This document shows positions 34,769 to 45,948 of a stretch of DNA of 64,000 nt, piece by piece. The stretch lies in the NCBI GenBank assembly GCA_008000375.1, contig SMOI01000009.1, forward strand, positions 80,183-144,182, given 5' to 3'. Position 1 is the first letter of the stretch. Each line of letters starts with the position of its first letter. Below the pieces are notes generated by a model that had not been told where the DNA came from, ran no database searches, and saw nothing but the letters and a program-made list of their open reading frames with translations. This DNA is from Poteriospumella lacustris. Taxonomy: Eukaryota > Sar > Chrysophyceae > Chromulinales > Dinobryaceae. A program made the position numbers and the translations under genes.

Positions 34769-35851
34769 CAGTAGTAATAGTAACACTGAAAGTGGAATTA
34801 CGTTGATTAATTATATTTGGGACACTTCAGAAGGATTCAATATTGTTTGCCTGCCATCTTTATGGCCACTTATCGACTTTGTTCTATCTTCAAGCGTCTG
34901 AATTCGATCAACGTGCCTGGATTCCAATAGTGCGAACCTACTTCTACTGACTTGTGTCACCACCAGTATCTGCTTTTCTTGATGTTGTCGGGTCTGTTAA
35001 GTAGGTCATAGGGCGATATGCCTTCTCGATTTCTTGCTTGATTTCTTTCTTCTCTTTGGCCATCGTCGATAAAAAGGGACTCTGATTTCACAATAGACAA
35101 CATTGACCTGGCCTAAAAGCACATAGGAGCGATTGCAGGCAAACAGTACCAGGGGACATCAAATGGTACATCAAAGTGCTATCCCAAGGGTCGTTCCATT
35201 CACGAAGAAGGAAGTCAATCCATTAGTCAATTCTCGAACAAATGTGGTGTCTCGCGATCGGCTGAAAGGGGTGGTTCTTCATCAAGTCTTCGTAAAGAAC
35301 ATTCATGCGGCAACTTGCTTGGAGAAGCAGAACTTGTCAAAAACTAAAGACTAAAGCTTATCACATCAATCCAAGCACGCGATCTATAACGAAGAGCAAT
35401 TTTTATGGTTTACGGCACGGCACCACCAAAGGTGTTGGATGACCTTGCTCACAATAATATGATGTGCGTGTCATCGTCATAATGCCAGCGATAAAATATA
35501 TATAGGAAATCCGGAATATAGCCAACATTAGTCGCGAAAACGGGTTGTTCATTGTGAACACGTAAAGGAACTTGTACGTAATACTACTCGGTCTATCGTT
35601 TAACTTTAGTGCATAAAATGATCTCTTGGGTCTCATAGAACTAAAGCTTTTGGATGTGGTCAACTTTGCAATTTTTCACTTATGTTTCGCATCAACGCAG
35701 CTGTACTTCACTTGTCGATGCGGACAGATCGATCATGCACAAAATAATTATATGGGTTGAAGTTACTTTCAATATCAAGCTGGTGTGAAAAGGTGTCATT
35801 GCTAATCAATCTCATAAAGCTTTAATTCCAATGAAGAGACAATCGGCCACT
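34769..35851. other. 1.08-kb spacer between convergent genes, with partial inverted copies of both neighbours
   Basis: It contains a 39-codon minus-strand ORF that shares a motif with the end of PRP43, and a 30-nt plus-strand copy of the PP2C stop region (see those entries). Other short ORFs (35133-35354 plus, 35403-35663 minus) lack recognisable features. Confidence 0.6.
34944..35063 (-). pseudogene. 39-codon ORF with a PRP43 C-terminal motif in inverted orientation
   Basis: It reads [20 protein letters not shown]... The segment KQEIEKAYR is identical to nine residues near the PRP43 C-terminus (about 34691-34716), and the DNA matches at 23 of 26 positions. Outside this block I see no similarity. 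It may be a decayed inverted fragment of the neighbouring helicase, or a real microprotein. Confidence 0.4.
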
Positions 35852-35877
35852 TTATGCACTAAAGTTAGACGATAGAC
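35591..35877. repeat. inverted repeat: 30-nt copy of the PP2C stop region
   Basis: Plus-strand 35591-35620 matches the minus strand of 35848-35877 at 28 of 30 positions; the latter includes the last PP2C codons and TAA. A further weak match (AAAGCTTT with flank) lies outside each arm's 3' side. Confidence 0.85.
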
Positions 35878-37314
35878 TGAGGTATAAAGCAATACCAGTG
35901 GCATTATCCGCTTGGTTGCCGAAGTTGCGCTTGGAAAACTGACTGTTGCGAATCATGAAGGACGTCATTACTTTTTGAGCACCTTCAACATGGGTTGCAG
36001 TGGCGTTCAAACAGCTGGCATCCATCATGAATCGCCCGACATCTTCGTAAATCCAGTTGTCCCATACGCCATCAGTCGCGACGACAACGCAAATCGTTGA
36101 ACTTGCTATCTGCTCTACTGTTGGGGTTGCATTAGCGGAAGGGGGCTCTGTGCCGTCGGTGGCAGATCGTCCTGCTTCGCTAAGGGCGTGGAAAATTGGA
36201 GGCAGTTCAATACGATGAACTTCCGGGAGGTGCGTCACTCCTATTAGAAACAATGCAATGGATGAGGCGATAAATGGAAGGTGAAAACCGGAGCGATATC
36301 ACTTACCATACGTGTGGAGATGTAGGTCACCAAGGGAACGCGTAAACGCGAGTGCGTCCTGAAACTTGGCAGTCACCGGAGTTGAAACCAAGGAAGCCCA
36401 TTCTTTTCGCACGTTCTTGTAGTAGCTGATCGTCATGAAAACAAAGGGACATCAGCCATGAAAGTGCGTGAGCGAAAATGAGAATAGCCATCGTACCTTC
36501 CTCTATGTGATGGCTGCAAAACTGATGCGGATGGGTCGAAAACAGGTTGGCACTGGCTTTTGTCATGAGTTGGAGAATCATACACGACGAAGAGCGCAGG
36601 TTGAGACTCATCGCCATCTCTCGGTCGATATCGTCGTAGCCGATCGAATTCGTACGGACTTTCTGGAGAGTGCTCGGCAGTTAGAACGAGAACCTTGCTT
36701 GCAGCGGCACTGGCTTCGTCTGTCGGGCATTTTTCAGCGGATCCACCTGGAATACTGCCGGCTTGTGGCGTCATTGCAGCATCAACCTCGAAATGGACCA
36801 ACGATCGCTGGAGAATCGGCCGCGACGAACACATAATAGCAGTGCTATCGCCAACATTTGCCACGTATAGCGAGTTGCCCACGAGAGCTGCGAGAGAGCA
36901 AGAAGTTCCGCCATGAACACACGACCAATAATCCGCTGTGGATCGCCGTTTCATTAAGTATCCTTCTTCAGTCAGCTGCACTTGGTATCCTTGACGCTCT
37001 AATTCCATCTGAAAGGTAGATCGAATGTGCTCGTGTGCAAGCTCATGAGCGCGAACCAGAAAATCAACGGGGTTTTCTAGGAGAGTTTGAAAATCTGAAT
37101 CTAAATACTGCACGATCCGTTGCTTTCCGGCCTGTGCTGCAATTTTCCCCACTTCTCGGCCGTGCCCATCCAAAACTCCCAATACAATTAAATTTGCTTC
37201 TTTGTTAATCCACACAAAGCTCTCATCTTGATTTTCTCGTCCTCCTCCTATATCTGTTCCACTTCCCACTTGATAACGTAAGTTGAGTGTGCTCAGGTCT
37301 TGAAAAGTCGCCAT
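35852..37314 (-). CDS. PP2C-family Ser/Thr phosphatase (441 aa, 3 exons)
   Basis: Exons 36497-37314, 36307-36425 and 35852-36240 join in frame. PP2C metal-binding and catalytic motifs are seen in order: RENQDE (about 26-31), VLDGHG (47-52; the Asp and Gly of DGH bind Mn/Mg), SCSLAALVGNSLYVANVGDS, FTRSLGDLHL after the first splice, VVVATDGVWDN after the second, and ADNATGIALYL at the end (the usual DN.t..vv). The third exon begins VTHLPEVHRIEL, matching the P-x-V motif. Insertions between GDS and FTRSLGD make it longer than a minimal PP2C. It acts on phosphoproteins; the pathway is unknown. The start gives MATFQDLSTLNL and leaves no targeting signal. Confidence 0.9.
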
Positions 37315-37680
37315 GTCAATTGTGCCTTAGCCACATTTCAGATATTGAGAGAAAGTGGTGGAAAGGATTTGTTGACAGTTCATGTCCATCATCTGCAACA
37401 ACGAGACTTCGTCGTGCGATCGGAGGGTCTCTCAGCAGCAAGTTGCAGGGAAAGATTCCCGCTTAATTAGGCGATAGTTTTGCAGACGACGGCAAACAAG
37501 GACTTCATCCGTGGCATTTCAAATTCTTTTGCGGTGGGCAGTCGACACGGAGCGTCCATTTGTTATACGATTTGCTTTTTTTCCTCTCAAAACTCCATCA
37601 CATTCTTCCTTCCCTTTCTAACGTTGAGGATATTCTTCTCATTTTTGACTCCATTTTGATTTTATTGTTGTGAAATCAAA
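37315..37680. other. 366-bp divergent intergenic region
   Basis: Shared upstream DNA of PP2C (minus) and the giant coiled-coil gene (plus). No gene seen. Confidence 0.5.
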
Positions 37681-40600
37681 ATGGCGTCGAAAGCTGCAGA
37701 GGATGGCTCTTCTTTGGTGAGTTTTTGCTGACACTCCTTGTATTAGGGTGATCTTAATCTTTCTTTTTATACTTTAGCTTGCGAGCTATAGGAAGGAGAA
37801 AAGAAAATCTAACAGTAGTTTTAATGACGATGACAGCGATGCATTGTCAGATGGAAGTCTTTTGGTAAGGGTGGCTTGCAGAGTCTGTATGTCTATCGAG
37901 AGATTTTTCATTTTCGATGTTATCTTCGTCAGGCTTTCAAATTTTTGGAGTCCAAAGTTGGTCAAAGTGGGGGTGAATCGGGAGACTCGCCAGTTGATTT
38001 AATCAGGCTGGTGGCGATGAATGTCGATCGTCTCCAAGTTCGCCCTGAGGATGAAGAAATCATTGAAGAAATCAAGAATCTCTTGCAGGTAAGTGTTGAT
38101 CTCACCTTCATTGAAAGGATGCATCTCATTATTGTCATATCAGGCGGCAGAAGAAAGTGTGATTGAAAAAATGACGGAAATGCATGGTAAATTATCGTTC
38201 GTGGACGGCGATGGCAACGGAAAGAGTCGTATTGACGACTCCTTCCTGAGAAAATACGACTTGAGCCGTGATGATGCCGACATTGACCACTATGAGGAAA
38301 TTGTAAACGACTTGGCCGACAAACTTGAGAAAATGAACGCTGAAAAAAGCGATCTGCAAGTGATCAGCACGGCCCTTGGTGAACGCTTGCAACGCCTTGC
38401 GAAGGAAAAGGAGGATGCTGTGCAAGCTGCAACGATTTCTTTCGAGAAGGAGAAGCGTTCTTTGGAAGCAAAAATCCACGACTTGGAATCACAGCTCAAG
38501 CGCTTGGTAAGTCGCCCGAAGCGTCTGATATTATTGATAAGCTGTTCGTTTACAGACTTATGTTGCCAAATGTAGGAAGAGACCCGCTTGGATCACAGCT
38601 TGGATCTGAACGATTCCATTATCGATTCATCGATGGCACCACAAAGAAAGATTCTTGAACAGTATATGAAAAATCAGCTTGATCTTAATGCTGAGGAGAT
38701 AGAGCAATACGAGCAAATGATCGACAACCTTGCAAAGAAGATCGACGCCAACGAAGAAGAAATCGCCATGTGGAAGGAGAAATGCGAATCGATGCAGCGG
38801 ACACTTACTGCTTCCGTAGAGGTATTACCTTTCCGACCTTCCTATGCACTGCGATGCTGAGTTTTTCGTTCCTTTCAGAAATCATCTTTTCAGTCGTTGC
38901 AAGGTGAGCACGCGGTGCTCAAGGAGCAGCTCAAGAAACTCTCGTCTGAGCATAAGGATCTGGCGGAATACGAACTTCTGATGGACTCGTTTGCAACCAA
39001 AGTGGTTGGAATTCTCGCTGTGGATTTCGAAGTAACGCATCTCCCTCAGCCTTCCTCTTCCGATCGCAAGTGGGACTCCGGTGCTTTGGATGTGATCTCT
39101 TCCAAGATTCAAAGTTTGAAGTCGTTGGTCTTGAGCAACTGTGTCCCTCGAGTCGAATTCGACAAGTTGCAAATCAGACTGGAGGCGAAGCTATCTCAAC
39201 TTGATGAAATGAGTCGGGAGATTCAAAAGCTTCAATCGTCGCTGGACGGTGCAGAGAAGGAATTGGATCAGTACAAAATGAGCGAAATGAAGAACATGGC
39301 CACGACTCGCCTCATCCAACTGGACAAGGACAACGAACTTGAAATCTTGCGATCCAGAATCATCGAGCTGGAGGAGAAAGAACGCTTCCTCATGGACGAG
39401 ATTTCACAATTAGAAGGGCAACTGGCTGAAGCAGTGTCGAAGAACTCCTCGTTGACGACTGTTTTGGGTCGCATGGAAGACAAGGAAGCTGCCACTGAGG
39501 AGCTCCTCGCTGAAATCCAAAGCAAATGCAAGATGCTTTTGGATGAAAACGATGAGCTTCATCAAGAATTACACGATATGCAAGAACGATTGGCAACGGC
39601 GAGCACTACGGGCGACGTCAACCATGCCGAGGAGGTGAGACAATTGAAGGAGTCGTACGAGTCGAGGTCGGAGGAATTCCGTCATATTATCGATCAACAG
39701 GGACGCCTCTTGACCGAAGCGAACTGCTTGAACAGTCAACTTCAAGATGATTTGCTCGCCTTCAAGCAGCGCTGCAAAGAAATGGAGTTGGAATTGCTGG
39801 ACATTCGTCGGTCGTCGTCCGATTTGGAATCTCTGTCTCCTTCGCTTCAAGTGACTGCGAGCAAACTCTTGGCCATGAACAAGCGCATGGAGATGTTCTA
39901 CAGAGATGGAATGGATGCGACGTTGCGACATTTGGAAATGAAGATCTCCTCTGCCGAAGGATGTGTGCAGGACTTGCGTCTAGCCTTATCTTCGAAGGAC
40001 TCGTTCACAAACGACGAAGTGAAGCACCGAATGATTGAGACGCAGAAGGCTCTGGCGCGCGCCCTCGAACAGCACGACGAAGATGTGGCGGAAAGGGACG
40101 CCCTTGTCAACACCATTCGCGACTTGGAAGATGAAATCGCTGGCTTACGATCGGGACAGGTCGCCGACTCTGACGCTGAGGCGAAGATTCAGGAGCAAGA
40201 GGATGCCATCATTCGATTGAAGCGACTCCTGGTTGCAGCCGAGAGACGAGTTTCAAGTGCTGCTGCCGACCAGGCGCAGAAATTCGCTCAATCAGCTCGA
40301 ATTATTGGTTACCTTGAGAGCGAATGCTTCCGTCTCCACGGCTTGTGCGACTATTTCAAGGCGAGCAACGCCAAGCTCACTGGCGAGTTGAAGAAGGCCC
40401 TCACAAACTCCATTCGCCAAAATCACTCGGAGAACATTGCCCTCACGCTCATGGAGCAAAAGGAAGATCTCGAGGACAAAGTGGACAGTTTGCAGTCAAC
40501 CTTGTCTAACGTGCGCCGCGAACATGCCCACGACATGCAGCGTGTGGAGGAAGAGTACCGCACCCAGTTGATGAAGCTCAACTCTGATTTGGAGTCCATG

Positions 40601-43600
40601 TTCACTCAGCTGGCCATGAAAGAGACTGAAATGGCAGAGATCAGCGCGGCATACAGATCGTCTCAGGGACAGTACACGGACATCGAAAAGACGCTCCGTG
40701 AAGAAAATGCGACGTTGAAGGCTAGTTTCACCGAGAGTGAGAAGCGTCGCATTATGCAAGCGCGCGAGCTGTCCGAGAAGGACACTGAACTCAATGAGCT
40801 GTTGGCCAAACTCCGTGAGGCATCCATGCAGTTGACTCAGCTCGATGAGCGCCAAAAGCTTCTGATCAACGACTCGGAGGTGAAGAAGGCTCTCGAGGAG
40901 CAGTGCAAGTCGGATCTGCAACACGAACTGCAGGAAGCTAAAGCCCGCCTGGTGGATTTTGAGTCAAAAATTGCGATTGTGAGTGCCAAGCTCAATTCCC
41001 GCGAGGAGATGTTGGTGAAGAAGGAAGCCGAAGTTGCGGACCATGTGCTCCGAAGCTCCATGCTGGCTGACGAAAATAGTAACTTGATTGAAGAGATCAA
41101 GTTGCTGAAGGAACAGGTGGCTGTGGCCGTCAGAGATCGCGACGAACGAGCCGTCGAGGTGGAGAACTGCCAACAAAAGTTGCAAAAGATCGAACAAGCC
41201 AACGCCAAGTTGACCAGCGCCCTGGCTACCAGTGAGAAGCTGTGCCAAGACAAGGATGGCGAGCTCCACGAGCTGCGCGAAGAAATCGAGAAATTGTCTG
41301 CCAGTTTGAATGCGCTGGAAATGCGCGACAAATTCAACAACGACGAGATCTCCAACGCCGGCCAAATCATGGTCGAACTGCGATTGGAAGTGGAGGCTCT
41401 CCGTACTCTCGTTGATGACGAATCGTTGCGTCGCCAAGAGGCGGAGGCGGCACTTGAAGATCATCGCTCAACGGTCAAGAAATTGAACGAGAAGCTGTTG
41501 CAGCTACAAGCGGAATGTGACGATTCCGACGCAAAGCTGAAGAAGATGAAGCTGGACCTCCGCTCGGTGTCGGAGAAGCTTGGGGCATCAAACGACGCTT
41601 TAGAAAGATGGTCCACGATCCGTGGACGCGTCGTCGATATCCTTCGCGACAGTCTCGTCGCCTGGGAAGGGCTCGGTAAAGGTGAAATCTCCACGGCCAC
41701 CATCAGTCGCTTGCGTGAGACCCTGCCGCAGTTGCTGTCAGATGAAGACACAGCCGCTTGGGCTGAGTTCTTTGGCGAAAGCAAAGAACTTGTAGTTGGC
41801 GCTCTCTCAACGTACAAGAACAAGGTCGAGGAGATGGAAATCCTCTTGCATGGCGCACATTTGCAACATGTGGCCGTGGAAGAGTCCCTCAAGGCCACAC
41901 AGGCCGAGCTGCGCGTCTTGTCCGAAGTGCAATTGCGCTTCCAGTCGTTGGAGGAGTCATCGAAGACGTTGCAGGTCTCGTACGAGCAAGTGCGAAGAGA
42001 ACTCGGCAACATGTCTGGCGCCCAAGAGTTTTTGTTCCAGCGAGTGGTCGCAGCAAAGCAAAAGCTGTCCCAACTGTCGATGGATGCCGGCCTGCCGTTG
42101 CCTGCAGCCGTTGGCGCCGCAGGTAGCATTACCTTGGATTCGTTCCACCGCGAAATGGGCGAATTTGAAGACTCGATCGTGTCGCTGATCACGTTCTTGG
42201 AGGGCAAGAGCAGCGACATGCAGTACGCGGTGCGGGACATGGAAGACTCCCATCGCGACACCATCGAGAAGCTGCACGCGGCGTTGTCGAGACAAGACAC
42301 CGAGATTTCGGAACTGACGCGCAAGCTCGACGTGTCGTCGTCGGAAAACAACTCGTTGAAGGCAACGCTCGATGACTCGACACGCCTCGCGGAGGCGCTC
42401 GAAGCGGAGAATCAAGAGATCCGCGAATCTGCTGACAAGCTGAGTGCCGCCATTGAGGACTTGCAGTCGCAGCTGAACCACGCGGACGCAGTGATATCGG
42501 AGCTCACCAACGAACGAGACGACCTTCTTCGCTTGACGTCGAACAACGACCACGACGTGCGCGCGCTGGAGACAGAGTTGGACTTGTTCCGCAAGCGCAT
42601 CAAGTCCTGCGAGCTGCAGTTGGAGGCCACCTCAAGCAGCAACCAACGCTTGAAAGCGGAACGCGATGCCTTGGAAAGCTTGAATGTCAGTATGAAGATG
42701 GAGCTGGAACGTATTCGGTCGGAGAACTCGTCGTTGGTGTCGGCGAAGGCGTTGACGGAGAGTCTGCCGCACCTCATGGTGGAGTTCGACCGTCTGATCA
42801 TCGCCGCTGAGAACCTCGTCTCGTCGGAGTCGCTGGACGTCATTCCGTTCAATACGGAGCACGAGACGACGCTGGTGGTGAAGATCCAGAACTACTCGTC
42901 GAAGGTGACGCGTCTGATCGCCGCGCTGGGCAAATTGACGTTGCAGCTGCGCGAGGACAAGAAGAAGCTCAAGGGCCATGAGGACCTCGTCGCTCGGTTG
43001 AAGTCTGAAACGGCCGCTCAGAAGGATCTCATTGCGCAGTTGAACGTCGACGTTCGCCAAAAGAACGAAGAACTCTCGGCGCTTCTCGCCCAGGCGAAGA
43101 ACAACCACGAGGTGGAGAAGCTGGAGAACTCGCTGCGTACGCTGGAGAAGGAGCTGAAAGAAAGCAAGCTGCAGCTGGGCGAATCGAACAAGCTGCTCGA
43201 CACGCAGCAGAAAAGTTCGTCGCGTCTTCAACTGGAAGTGGCCGCCAAGAGCGATGAGATCGCCAGCTTGCGCCGTCAGCTGCAAGCCGTGAAGACGACG
43301 CTGCAGATGGAATCGTCGCAACGGGAGGCGGAGGCGAACAAGAATGTCCGCGCGTTGGAAGAAATTGACTCGCTGATGTTGCAGCTCGATGCCAGTCGAC
43401 AGAACTGCGAGAAGATGGCGAGCAGTGTGAAACACTTAGAGGCTTCGTTGGCTCACGAGAAGAGCTTGCGCCATGCGTCGGAGGCCAAGGCAGCGGAGAT
43501 GCAGGCCTCATACACCCGCTATCAGAGCGTGGAATTCGTCATGCAATCCAACCAGCGCGAGAAAGAATCTCTTCAAACCGCCAATCAGTCGCTCAGTGAG

Positions 43601-45734
43601 GCGAACTCGCAGCTCGAAGAGAAGCAGAAGATGCTGCAGTCCGAACTCGATCTGAGCCGTCGCCGCGTCCAATCCCTCGAAACGCGTCTCCAAAGTGTTC
43701 TGAGCGATCGCGACAACTTTTTGCAAAAGATCTCCGAGACGCAGGCGAAGCTTCATCAAGCGAACATGCTGTCGGTGCGCGAGCGACCCGCTCCCGTGGA
43801 GAAGGCGCAAGAGCCGGTGAAGACGGAGACGGCGCTGGTCGTGTCGGCGGACTACTCGCGGGAGTTGAAGAACACCATCGACCAGCTCAACACGGAGTTG
43901 GAAGAGAAGGAAGCGAAGTTGTCGTACGAGAAGAAGAAGCGGGCTGCGGTAGAGCGTGAAATGGAAGCCATGAAGGTGGCACAATCGAAGCTGCAGGAGG
44001 ACTGCGACAAGCTGAAGAGCTATTCGGTCGCCTTCCGTTCGGAAGGTCGCGAAGCCCGCAAAGACGTTCTGGAGATCTCTGGTGCCGTCTGTGAGATGAT
44101 CGTTCACATGCGAATGGATCTGCAGCTGTCGCCGGCCACGAAGAAGATTTTCTCGATCGAAGAAGTCGACTCGCGTGTGGACGCCGATCACTTGAAACTG
44201 TCGGAGGCGCTGGGTGTTCAGGAGTTGTTGGCCTCGGTGAAATCGCTGCGAGAAACGTATGGTCAGCTGCGGGATCAGTGGAGACGTCTTCGTCAGAGGG
44301 AAGACGAGGCCTCACTGCAAGAGTTGGAACTGTCACGTCTGCGTCGCCACGTTGACGAAATGGAAGCGTCGAAGTCGCTCGTCGTGAGCAAACATTCCGA
44401 GGACGTGCGGTACTGGCAGCAGAAGTACTCCGAGTTGCAAGTGGTGTCGTCGTCCTCGCAACAGTTGAAGAAGCGGGTGAGCGACTTGGAGAAGATTCTG
44501 GCGCACGAGCAGAACCTGAAGGAAAAGGCCATCGCCGAACTCGACGTCTTGCGCGAACAGATCGACAAGCTGCAGTCGTCGGCGAACGCCAGTCGTAGCC
44601 AAGCGCTGCGCGTCTCCGACGAAGACGTGGCCGATTTGCACCGCTTGCAAAAGGAAGTCACGTTGCTGCAGTCGAAGCTGGCCATGGCTACGGAGGGCAA
44701 CGTCGCCTTGCAGGCCACCGTTGAGCATTTGGAAGATCGTCTGCTGCAGCATCAAGGTGCGGAGGACGGCGCGAACAAGCTTCACCAGTCGGACATCATC
44801 ATCGACATCTACCGCACGATGCTCTTCTCATTCATCGGTGGAGTGGGTGTATCGTCGGGTTCGAACATGGTGCATGCGCAATACGAAGCGGTGTTCCAAT
44901 CGGTGGAGAGCATGGTGCAAGCGCTGCGAAAGTTCTACGACGAAGAGGTCGACTTCTTGAACGGCAAATTGAACCACATCTTCCACCAATACCGCGAGGC
45001 AAAGGTATACGGCGGAGAGTTGAATCGCCAGATGGAAGATCAAGTGAAGGCTCTGTTCCGATCAGGAAAGAGTTCTGTGTCCGAATTCATGATGAAAGAA
45101 CGCGACAAGTTGAAGTTCGAAGTGGAGAAAGTGCAACAAGAGCTTCTCGAAACGGAGCAGCAGCTGTTGGAAGACCAAGAGAAAATGCGGGCGAAGATAT
45201 CGAAGATGGCTCAAGACGTCGTCCATGTCGTGAAGGACCGAGATGAAGTTGCCGCCGCCTTATTGGCCATGGAGAATTATTGCTCTTCCCGAGGGGTCGA
45301 CATGTCCGTCATTTCATCGTATCAGGTACGAAATTTCTTGTTGGTGGCTGACTTGTTCATTTGTTTTAATGCTGACATACCGCGTCTACCGACAGAGATT
45401 AATCGCGAAGTTTTGGCGCGTTTCTAGCGAACAGGCCCGTGGTGTTCGTGCGGACCTCGCGGCGAAGAAGACGATAGATACGTTGATGAGAGGTTTGATT
45501 GAGGCTGACCAGGAGCTTGTCGAGGCAGAAAAGAAAGTGAAACGTGTGGGTGATTCACGGCGGTCAACGTCGGCACATACGGGACTTGAAGAATCGCGGA
45601 AGGTTTTGAACGAAACTTTCCTTACCACGCAGCATGCACGTGGGGCGTTGACGGGCGGTACCGTATTTGATTTGCAAACAATGGATCGCGGTCGCGGCTC
45701 TAGTTCTCTGCGAATCAGCAAATCGAAGCGCTAA
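37681..45734 (+). CDS. giant coiled-coil protein (2,557 aa, 7 exons)
   Basis: Exons 37681-37716, 37778-37864, 37933-38088, 38144-38506, 38576-38821, 38879-45325 and 45396-45734; all splice in phase 0 and sum to a multiple of three. Exon 6 alone is 6.4 kb. Almost the whole chain is heptad-rich coiled coil (Leu, Glu, Lys, Gln), with breaks near the first 60 residues and a few Ser-rich or Gly/Ala linkers (for example GLPLPAAVGAAGS). The C-terminus is Arg/Ser-rich (RGRGSSSLRISKSKR). There is no motor, FHA or kinase motif. Such proteins are often centrosomal, basal-body, Golgi or flagellar-root scaffolds; the flagellar gene elsewhere makes a basal-body role attractive, but this is inference. The short phase-0 first exons are well supported by frame. 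Confidence 0.88.
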
Positions 45735-45948
45735 CAACCATATTCTATATTCTTTCGTAGTGATCAGAAGCCATTGTTAATAGATAACCTAACATATTTA
45801 CAATACACACACAACGGATATGTAACTAATAAACGCGTAAAAAAACGAAAGCGATTTGGTCGACTAGCCCTCCACAGACGCTCCATTCAACTGTGCATAT
45901 ATTGGACAATGTCAAGACGCATTCGGAGGACGAAGTGAAGCGGTTCAA

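Noticed and set aside
35403-35663. 86-codon minus-strand ORF between PRP43 and PP2C
   Set aside because: It overlaps the inverted PP2C copy and has no recognisable feature.
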